Shown: positions 34,401-43,028 of the stretch, one piece after another
How the letters are laid out: each line of letters begins with the position of its first letter
Position numbering within the stretch: the first letter of the stretch is position 1
Source: Rozella allomycis CSF55
Taxonomy: Eukaryota; Rozellomycota
Length of the DNA: 49,722 bases
Assembly (NCBI GenBank): GCA_000442015.1
Contig: KE560729.1
Coordinates: forward strand, 1-49,722
Direction: 5' to 3'
Notes under the pieces: generated by a model
Databases searched by the model: none
What the model was told of the DNA's origin: nothing
The model's input: only the letters and a program-made list of their open reading frames with translations
Made by a program: the position numbers and the translations under genes

Positions 34401-35707
34401 AATTTGTTATAGTGGACATTAAACCATATTTGACAATGAATCATGCGGATTTTAACTTTTGTTTATCGATTTTATTTGCCAAGTTCTACGACAATAAAAT
34501 TGAATCATATTATGATCCCAACAAGAAAAAGTCGACAGTTTATCTTAATAGAGTTAACAAATTGGATAAGGTAACCTTTTTCTTGTATAATAGAAAGTCT
34601 TTATTAAAAAAGAAAGGAGATGATCAAGATGCAAACATTTATTTCATCTTCATAAAGAATTTAATGCATTCATATTTACAGCTTACCAACTCGTCTGTGA
34701 ATCACTCGATCATGTCAGCAAATGGATTAAGTTTGGAACAAAATGTAAAACTTTACACGCCAATATTTTAGAGCAGACATGGTGTGTTTTTAAGACCTAC
34801 AACAGATCCCAAAAAGTATGACTTGCTTTGCTCGACAGGCGGGATGCTAGATTGTTATACCAAAACTGTTCTGGCTCTTAAAACCTTGCATTATATATAC
34901 TCTTCGGAACTGCATCCCGGAGAATCAAACTTAATGGACCTTTACGTCGCCCTACAATTTTCCTATCAAATAAAGTCCTGTACAAACAGCCCACCAGTTG
35001 AATTAGAAAGAAGCAAAAGTTCAGCGACAAGCACACCAAAGGTTACTCTGTCAAGAAAATCATCGGCAATTGGAGAGTCAAGTTTAAAACGCTCAGGAAT
35101 TGGTAGCTCTTTAAAGAAGGTTCAATTAATGAATAACTATTTTCACGATATTGCAGAGATTCTTTTCGCGATAGACAAGAATGAAGATTCATCACAGATA
35201 ATGAAAAACGAGACGCAATATCAGAAAGTATCAGAATTTTGGAAGTCAGTAAATGTCCTCAAGAGCAAAGTCAAGGAATTAAAAAAGGAAAAGAAATCAG
35301 ATAAAAAGATGAGTCTGGAAGTAGAAGAAATTTCAATAGCGCCTCGATTATCAGTGAGTATGGCTAGAAGAAGAACATCAATGAACCCCGAGTCAGAAAA
35401 ACTTCATGGATCAATAGTAAAATGGCTTGTTGAAGAAGATCAAAACGATATCTACGACAGGTTGCCTAAAATAAATAAAAATACGTCGATAGTCGCGTCT
35501 GTAATACCAGAGACACATGATGACTCTGCAGAATCAGAAAAGCCTTTATCGTTTAGAGAAATACCTCAAAGAAGAGGATCTATAATAGATGAATCTCAGT
35601 TAACTTCTAGACGGACATCCTCTATTCGTGACGGAGCTAATGAGTTTACAAAGACTACAGTTGTAAGAAGAAAGAGCTTGTCCTCTGTGTCATCGCTTAA
35701 AGAATAG
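31413..35707 (+). CDS. IQCH-like protein (IQ motif and ATP-grasp-like region)
   Basis: Large protein of about 1,314 residues after removing thirteen 26-28 nt introns. The first ~370 residues are charged and low complexity. Then comes IKIVPAHRTDKNDDSNG with ESLPPFIAFKQKNIQKWGPLL, an IQ motif (LLKIQATWRMYKCRQW), and a region with SIDVPFFAPDVYLNPLSNRV, HGLPTLPYQICTP and WCLKINDFDSCGIAYI that resembles an ATP-grasp fold. The Ser/Lys-rich tail is probably disordered. The pattern fits IQCH, a protein of flagellated cells. Two introns (32520-32545 and 33921-33947) end in TG; without the first, the gene would look like two genes overlapping as TAATG. Confidence 0.62.
32520..32545 (+). other. Non-canonical GT-TG intron in the IQCH-like gene (1)
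   Basis: A 26-nt intron from GTAAAA to TATAATG, phase 0, joins KITKNNT to IKIVPAHRT. Its TG is the first G after a TAAT motif. If unused, the upstream frame ends at TAA 32541-32543 and a new ATG starts one base later. Confidence 0.65.
33921..33947 (+). other. Possible GT-TG intron in the IQCH-like gene (2)
   Basis: A 27-nt intron from GTAAAT to TAATAGTTG gives PNYPR followed by WCLKINDFDSCG. A canonical AG three bases earlier would keep the same frame but leave an in-frame TGA. This case is weaker than the others, because a 40-nt AG-ending alternative also gives an open frame, though a poorer protein. Confidence 0.45.
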
Positions 35708-35732
35708 ATTAGAATAAAGGCATATTATTGAT

Positions 35733-37193
35733 TTATTTATTGATTATATAGGCGTATACACCAACACTGATGGATAAAAGGGTCAATATTCCAAGGCCTT
35801 GATATGGGTTGATCTAATTGACGTGCTAACTAATTCATACTTGATATCCAGATTGGGTTTTCAACAATTTCACTTGATTTCTTAATTCAAATTCATTTTT
35901 CTCCAAAGAAGATATTTTGTTCTTGTATTCTTCTAAAAGTTTATCTTTTAGATCCTCATTGACTTTAAGCTTGGAAATGTCTTCTTGGGAACTCTTATAT
36001 TTCTCATCAAACTCATCTATGTTATAAAAGAATTTGGGTTATTACTGTTTATCTGTTTCATAGTATTTTTTAAGAGAATCAATTCTTTTTCGCTGGCTTC
36101 CAATTTCACAACTGCATCATGATATTGTTTTTGAAATTTCTCAATTGATTTAGACAATTCTTCAGAAGATTTTTTGATGGTTTCTTCATGCTTGGCTTTA
36201 AGTGATTCAATTTCTTTATTCAGAACTAAAACTTGAGCTTTGAATTTCTCTGAATTCTTCTTTTCTTCAGATGCATTGTTCGTTAATTTAGAGATATTTG
36301 CTTTTAGAGACTCAATTTCAGATTCCAAACTTTTTTTCGTGATCTGTTGCCATTGCAATTATTTGTTACTTGGGATTGGGAAAGTTTATCTTTAAGATCT
36401 TTGTTCTCCTTGACTAATTTTTGATTCTCTTTTTCAGTTCCGCTGTACTTTTTAATTTCTTCCTTCAATGTCTTCAATTCATCTATGAATGAATCTTTTT
36501 TAATCGTGGCTAATTTATCATCTTCAATCACAACAGATGCGTCATTAAGAATAGTCTTTAATGTCCCTTCCAATTCTCCAAGTTTCTGGTCATGTTCATT
36601 TAATTTTTTAATTTGTTCTGATGATATTACGTCGTCTTTCATTTCTACATTCTTTGCTGGGATTATGTGAACAACGCAATCTATTCTACTATAAAGAACT
36701 ATCTTTATTAACGCAATAAATTACGCGATGATTCTTCTTCTTGATAAATGTCTACACCCAGAGTAAGCTTATCTCCTTCTTTCAACTCTACAGGTTCACT
36801 TTCTTCACCTTCTTGACTCAATCGATTTCCATTAAGAAATGTCCCATTGCTAGATTTAGTATCCTTTATGAATATCTATCATGGATTAATAATATTTTCA
36901 TTTACTTTTCCATGTTCATCGGCAGATATCAAGGCATGGTTCCTTGAAAGCACCTTGTTGTCAAAATATCCATTCTCTGATGTCGGTGCTGTCTTTGAAG
37001 ATATTTGTCGTCCAAGAACAATCGGCTGCGATAGTACAAGAACCTTTTCTTCAAATGAATTGTTTGTTGATTCCAAAATTACTGCGGGATTGGTAGGTGC
37101 GCTAGAGTATGTAAACGTTTTATTTTGCTTTTTGGATCCTGATAAACTGCATTTATTCTTCATACCCTTTTTCTTGCCAACGTCAGTGTCCAT
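35733..37193 (-). CDS. Tail-anchored FHA coiled-coil protein, SLMAP/Far9/Far10-like
   Basis: Likely STRIPAK subunit. The N-terminal FHA domain binds phospho-Thr peptides: LVLSQPIVLGRQ, then KVLSRNHALI and KDTKSSNGTFLNGNRL carry the conserved Arg, Ser-Arg-Asn-His and Ser-Asn-Gly-Thr residues. A long Lys/Glu-rich coiled coil follows and the C-terminus is one hydrophobic span (LGILTLLSISVGVYAYII) with two residues after it, a tail anchor. Introns of 30, 26, 26, 29 and 27 nt give 440 residues. It shares a 33-bp divergent promoter with the Oca-like gene. Confidence 0.85.
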
Positions 37194-37226
37194 CGTGCCA
37201 ATTTCAGAATTTCTTAAAATTCGGAA
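37194..37226. promoter_or_regulatory. 33-bp divergent promoter between FHA and Oca-like genes
   Basis: Start codons at 37193 (minus) and 37227 (plus) are separated by only 33 AT-rich bases, the same spacing as at 12952-12984. Confidence 0.45.
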
Positions 37227-37780
37227 ATGGACTTTGTGATTCCAGAGGGATTTGCTACAGTAGAAGTCGGGATTTACCGCTCATCTCCTCTAAATAATAC
37301 ACATTCAAAGTATATTCAATCACTCAACCTTAAAACATGCGTTTCATTGTCCATGGATGCAATAGCCAAGAATTTTGTGTCATTTTTTGAAGAAAACAAA
37401 ATACAACTAGTATTTATTAACATGTGACATTAAAGATTAATATATCGCGAGAATCTTGGAAGGCTAACCATGATTGGAAGCCTGTAATGGAAGAACTAAT
37501 CAAGGATAGTCTGGAGATTATTTTAAAGGATTCAAGTCATCCTGTACTAATTGTGTCCTCATCATCTGATGTTTCTGTAGTGATTGCATGCCTTAGGAAG
37601 ATGCTGAATTGGAACTTTTCAAGCATAATAATAGAAGTAAAGTTTTAACAAGGAATTGAATAGTACAGATTTTTTACAAAAGTGAAAAACAGAAACAGGG
37701 AAGAGCAGTTCATTGAACAATTTGACACTGATCTAGTCACAGTGATTGAAAAATCAACACTAATGGAAAGATATTCTTAA
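37227..37780 (+). CDS. Siw14/Oca-family phosphatase-like protein, probably inactive
   Basis: Member of the plant- and fungi-type dual-specificity phosphatase family. The N-terminus (VIPEGFATVEVGIYRSS, then YIQSLNLKTCVSLS) is typical. Where active members have His-Cys-x5-Arg, this one reads LIVSSSSDVSVVIACLRK, so the nucleophilic Cys and the P-loop Arg are missing, as in the Oca2/Oca4/Oca6-like branch. It then has the conserved NWNFSSIIIEYRFF and EEQFIEQFD. Introns of 26 and 27 nt give 166 residues. A pseudophosphatase or regulatory role is inferred. It ends 10 bp from the stop of the next gene on the other strand. Confidence 0.8.
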
Positions 37781-37790
37781 AACATAAAAA

Positions 37791-38767
37791 CTATTTAATT
37801 CTATTTCTTTCAGCAATCAAAATGCGCTGGAATACAATTTCTATCGTCTCGTTTGTAGTCAAGTTTTTCAAAGCCTATTATTTCAAACAATAAACCGTAC
37901 CAGCTCTACATCAGCTTCAAGTTGGCACGATTCAATGCCATCGAGATACTCGTCCATCGGAATAATCTGCTCCCATCTTGAATGTTTCTGCACGGATTTC
38001 GACACAATCGTCAGTTCATCCTCCAATTCTGCACCATCGTCTACATCATCCAGCGGCGTCCAAACCGTCAGTTTCCTATAATCTCACCAACTACCCACGT
38101 ACGTTTTAATAATCTTATAATCATGCCTCGAAGCATTGTTAATCTGCAAAAACAAATCCACATTGCTCTGCTGCGTCGTATTAGGTCTCGCCGCCCACAT
38201 AATTGGCAATACAGAACACTATTATATAACCGAACAATCATCATACACAAACATCTTTACATACACGTTTATACAGAAACGAATAGTCCAAACAAGTTCT
38301 CGCAAGGTACTCAAACATCAGCGAATTGCAATGCACATTCTCCGGCACATTATTACTAATCGGACTAAACGGATACACCATCCTTGCCGACACTATCTCT
38401 CCTCTACAAGCTTCTTACCAAACGACGGCCTCTGTGTCTTTAAATTCCACGTCAAATAGTACCTCATCCGATCGCACTGCTCATACTCTTCCGGCTCGAG
38501 TTCGCAGTTATTGACAACGTATGGGTAAAAGCTTTTCAGAATAATGTCGCGTCTGCCTGGGTAAACGGAATAATGCAATGTACCGTCTGTGGTGTGGATG
38601 AAATTGGTGCCGAATGCCAATGGATTTTTCTGTTTGGCGACCGTGTGGCCGACTATGCTGAGGGATGATTTTTTGGAGCGCTTCGGACGCAGTGTGGAGT
38701 ATTGGCGTAGGATGCTGATCATTTGGAGTGGGTTGTGGAATGCCGACAGGGGTTTAGATGGAATCAT
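37791..38767 (-). CDS. Uncharacterised protein, probably mitochondrial
   Basis: 289 residues after removing introns of 26, 28, 27 and 26 nt. The N-terminus is basic and lacks acidic residues (through LRQYSTLRPKRSKKSS), like a mitochondrial presequence, and the compact basic first half (FIHTTDGTLHYSVYPGRRD) recalls mitochondrial ribosomal or translation factors, but I do not recognise the family. The C-terminal half is acidic (LDDVDDGAELEDEL) then helical. The gene is richer in G and C than most neighbours. It is head-to-head with the MORN gene across 139 bp. Confidence 0.6.
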
Positions 38768-38906
38768 GGAGAGAGGGGTTCAAAGGAACAATTTTATGGA
38801 ATTATTTATAATAGAATTGTGAAAAGAATGTTGAATATTCATTAACATGACTCGCATTTTTATAGCACTTTATATAGGCACCAATTCTCTATTTATTTAC
38901 ATTTGA

Positions 38907-39486
38907 ATGTCAAGAAAGAAATCAACAAGCAATGTGAGTGAAGGTAATAGAATATAAAAAGAAAAAAGCAGAATCCGATGTATTTGTGTACAAGGAGAAT
39001 GAACAATGGAGATACGGTAAATCAAAGTAGATTATGTGAGATAGAGGGAAAGTATACAGTGAGTACGGGAGAAGTAATGAGAAATGGAATGGGGAAGATG
39101 TGTTATGATGGATATGTGTATGAAGGAGAATGGCTGAATGATATGATGAATGGAACAGGTACAATGTGCATTAAAATGATACAGGAACGCTGGTGTATCC
39201 GAATGGAGAGAGTTACAAGGTAGATTTCAGTAGTTAAATTAAGTAGGGCGAGTTTAAAGAAAATAAGTTTGAGGGAAAAGGAAAGTATGTGTGGCCTAAT
39301 GGTACTTTAGTTGAATTAGTTTAATGTAGGAATTGTGTATGAGGGGGAATGGAAGGATGGCAAGTAAAGTGATGGATGATGTGAAATAGAATGGATGGCA
39401 TTGGAGTGTTGACAATGGAAGGATGTAGATGGACGGGTCCATTTGAGCAAGGAGTTGCCAAGAATTTAAAAATACTGTATAAATAA
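38907..39486 (+). CDS. MORN-repeat protein
   Basis: Small protein of about 138 residues made of about four MORN repeats: GYVYEGEWLNDMMNGTG, ESYKGEFKENKFEGKGKY, GIVYEGEWKDGKMDGIGVL and a degenerate last one (CRWTGPFEQG). MORN proteins bind membranes or scaffold cytoskeletal structures and are frequent in flagellated cells. Six introns of 26-28 nt are needed, roughly one per repeat; all end in AG. The first intron begins GTGAG rather than GTAA. It lies head-to-head with the mitochondrial-like gene and is followed by a 15-bp tandem repeat. Confidence 0.82.
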
Positions 39487-39508
39487 AAGAAAGAGTGAAA
39501 TTGTAAAT

Positions 39509-39598
39509 AAAGACTATTAAAATAAAGACTATTAAAATAAAGACTATTAAAATAAAGACTATTAAAATAACGAGTATCAAAATGAAGAGCTTTAAAAT
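39509..39598. repeat. 15-bp tandem repeat (minisatellite)
   Basis: Unit AAAGACTATTAAAAT: four perfect copies at 39509-39568 followed by two degraded copies to 39598 and traces beyond. It lies in the 154-bp tail-to-tail spacer between the MORN gene and UBA1. Because 15 is a multiple of three it keeps frames open and creates a spurious Ile/Val/Phe/Leu ORF on the minus strand. Confidence 0.9.
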
Positions 39599-39640
39599 AC
39601 AGACTAATAAAGACTTTTAACCGATGATATCATAAATTTA

Positions 39641-42600
39641 TTAAGGTCTGATTCTTATTTTAACATATGGCACTTCAACATCATCATCGTTAGCATCATT
39701 AACACAAACTTCCAGAATGATATCTTTAACATGTGCTGGAATAGGTGTTTTCGTGATAGATTCAACCAGTTGAGAGATGGGAATGTTCATTCTTTCTTCC
39801 AACTTCTTTTTGTTCATAAAGAACGAGTAGAGCATGCTAACGTTGCAAGAGACCATAGTGATTGATAGACTGTGTTGAGACTTGAAAATGTCAATTAGCT
39901 GAGAAAGAGTAATGTCACCGTTGATGTCGAATCTGTCCCATAGAGTCCATTCAATGTCGTTGTATTTCAACTTTGGAGCAGCGATTGGTTCAGAGAATGT
40001 GAATAGAGGCAAAGAAAGATTAATGAAGCCATTCTTGTAATCATCGATCTTTCTGTTCCCATCGATAATCTTTAAAAGTTCTAAACAAATTAAACCAGAG
40101 ACTAGTGCAGTTGTTGTAGCGATTGCAGGAATGATTTTGCCAGCGATGAATTTAGTTTTGTGCTTGTCAGCTGGTGGAATATCATAACAAGAAGCTCTTA
40201 GATTGGAAGTTGCTGTGATGAAATCAATGTGAAAGTTTGAATCATCGTCTTTTTCAAAATCAATTCTTTGCATTTTATAGCCAGGTAGTGAATTAGGTAA
40301 AGGTAAAGATTTAATTAAAGAATCAACGTCAATGTTTAGATTAACATTTTCATTTGAATTTTCATTATTTTCAACTTGAATTTTAACTCCACTTTTTGGA
40401 ATAAATTCTTCAACTTTAATTTTATTAACAATTTCTTTAAAATAGTTTAAATCTAGAGATCCTTTTAAACCAAAATTTTGAGCTCTTAAATTTGAAGCAA
40501 AAATGATAAAATCTAAATGATCCTTGTTATTTAAATCAAACTTTAATGGCTTTGGACATCTCTTGGGTCCAGACCAAAAAGGAGTCCCACTTGAATTTAA
40601 TGAATCTGGTGGGAAATTAAACAACAATTGTTTTATATTATTACTAAAATATTCTTCAAATTTATTTCTTGCCCAAATCACACATTGTTCAAAATTAATT
40701 GGCTTTTCACTAACAAGACAAGATTCCAATCCCACAACTGCTTCCTTTAACACATTATTACCTATCAAGTATTACTAGTGGAAGATTACCTAGTTAATCT
40801 CACATATCACTACTTTTACCTTGCTTGGTCAAGTTTTCTAGATAATCATTGAATGATAAATATTGATTAACATTCTCAGCTAGATTTGTAAATAACCCTT
40901 CAAAGATATCTCTTCCCCATTGAATGGTATGTTCAATTTGATTAGGAAAATTCTTCAGAGTACACATTGGAATTGATTTCTCTGGTGGATCTTGAGATGA
41001 TGAATATGATTCAGTTAGAAATGGTACCACAACCTGTGTATTCCCCTTTGTTCCCAATGTTCCACTTTCAAGCAATGGTTTTCTATAATAAACACATCTT
41101 CTATCAACATATTTTCTTGCATCAACATTATCCAATGCATTCGTTACAACATCCAATCCCTCAAAAAATTCATCATTAAAAATATTCTCAGTTTCAATGC
41201 CAACTCTATCTTGGAAACACTCAATCTTAATATCCTTATTCATCTCCTTCACTGCCTTGGCTGCAGTCATCGATTTAGACTTTGAAACATCCCACGGTCT
41301 AAACAAGAATTGTCTATTCAAATTGCTCTTCTCAATGGAATCCATATCTGTTAAATAAATCAATCCTTCCTTTCCACTGCCAATCCCCATCATTCCCCAA
41401 TTCTTCAACATCTCACATCCAATAGCCCCAGATCCAACCAGAAACGCTTTAACATTCTCAACCTTTTCATGAAACTTTCTTCCATACAAATTAATCATTG
41501 GTGAATATCTATCATTCTCACTAGAACACTCTTCTTCATTCAACTCATAATTCTTTGGCAATGATTCAATTGAATCAAAATAGAAATATTGATAAATTGG
41601 ATAAAATTTTCCACTGCAACATTTTAATACTTCTTGCGCTACAATCCCACCTAGAAATCCACTCATGGCTGAAATATATCCCCTCGATTCAAAACTCATC
41701 TCTTTTATTATCCCTTGCTCTATTTCAACACTCATCCCCTCTTCTTTAATCATACTCTCAACAATTCTTATCAATTCTTTAGCATCTTCTTCATTTCTTG
41801 GTCTAGGCAATCTCTTATTCTCTTCTTCATATTTCTTCAATCCAATAAACCCTAAATGAATCATCATCGGTCTATCAAATTTAGAAAAATCAGAAATCAC
41901 AAACTCTGGATCTTTAAAACTTTCTCTAAACGATTTCTACTCTAACACATAAATTCTCCTTACAAATGATATCGTCTTTGGCTGCTTCACTTGTTGGAAA
42001 ATACCCCCTGATACATACTCTGACAAATTCCTTGTATCCCCAATACTAAACGTAAACGGTCCATGAACCTTCACTCTCCTAGGCTCACACCCATTCAACT
42101 CTTGCATCCCCTTAACCTCAGAAAACGTCACATAATCGCCATCCTCCAATCCATGTCTACTCTCCTCCAAACACGTCACTATCCCATCAGCCTCCCTACT
42201 CACACCAGCAACCATCCCGCTCTCAGCATCCTTGCCATTCGTATCAATAACCTCAAACTCTCTTCCAAAATCACAAAACGTAAATCTTTCTCACAAAAAT
42301 TCACCCCCTTACCCAAACAGCCCCCGCACATCAGCAGCAATAAACCCTATCCCACGCGCATGCGTATACTCATTAATCTCAACAAGCTCCCGCAAACTGC
42401 CCTCTGTCAACACAACACACTGGAACCTCTCAACCATCTCCACAGAAAACTCACCATCCAACACATGCACTGGCACATAGCTGTTCAACTCGGCCAACTT
42501 GCCCACACTCGCTTCATCCCTCCTCTTGCCATAATCACTCTCGTGCAGGAAAAACTTTACTGCGTCTATTCATCCCTTACCTGCGCCGCCAAATCCTCTG

Positions 42601-42775
42601 GCTTCACTACTCCCTTGTCATATATCGTCACCGATTTCACTCCAGCCAACACCACGTTCTTTGCTACACTCCATTCACACACTCTATTTTACCTAGTTAA
42701 ACAAATATTCCTAGTCTTACCTATCTCTATTCCTAGTCCCTTCAACCCGATTATCAAAACATCAGATTGACTCAT
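39641..42775 (-). CDS. UBA1: Ubiquitin-activating enzyme E1 (Uba1)
   Basis: Activates ubiquitin with ATP and passes it to E2 enzymes. The first half has [14 protein letters not shown] and [10 protein letters not shown]. The active adenylation site has [15 protein letters not shown] and [18 protein letters not shown], the catalytic Cys domain has [16 protein letters not shown] with the active Cys, then [20 protein letters not shown], and the C-terminal ubiquitin-fold domain ends [10 protein letters not shown]. Introns total 195 nt and leave 979 residues. Two of them (42664-42720 and 40762-40819) are 57-58 nt, each looking like two normal introns joined end to end. It is slightly shorter than yeast Uba1. 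Confidence 0.95.
40762..40819 (-). other. Tandem double intron in UBA1 (2)
   Basis: A 58-nt intron after LTKQ splits into a 30-nt unit (40790-40819, GTAAAA to ACTAG) and a 28-nt unit (40762-40789, GTAATC to GATAG), joined AG|GT. The downstream exon itself begins GTAAT. Retaining the middle unit as an exon gives a stop. Confidence 0.7.
42664..42720 (-). other. Tandem double intron in UBA1 (1)
   Basis: A 57-nt intron after GLGIEI splits exactly into a 28-nt unit (42693-42720, GTAAGA to ACTAG) and a 29-nt unit (42664-42692, GTAAAA to TGTAG) with no exon between. Both must go to read [10 protein letters not shown]. Confidence 0.7.
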
Positions 42776-43028
42776 CTTGGACATTGCCTCATGGCCAAGC
42801 ACATATCTATTTCTATACTATTCTATATACGTACAGCTGGCGTGAATATAAACTCTCATCAATAGTCGTCATTCTACTACTAGGGTTATTTCAAGGGTTT
42901 TCAGAAAAATGGGAAATTAAGGGTACCAAATGACATGAAAGAAGATTACAGTTTAAAATATATTATGTTTATTTTTAATTATTAATTGATAGTATAAGCA
43001 AAATAAAAAGTATTTATTCAAATTAAAA

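Noticed and set aside
35991-36670. Plus-strand ORFs opposite the FHA coiled-coil gene
   Set aside because: Complement of the Lys/Glu-rich coiled coil; no independent support.
39296-39580. Minus-strand ORF with repeating Ile-Val-Phe-Leu peptide
   Set aside because: Produced by the 15-bp tandem repeat and the reverse strand of the MORN gene.
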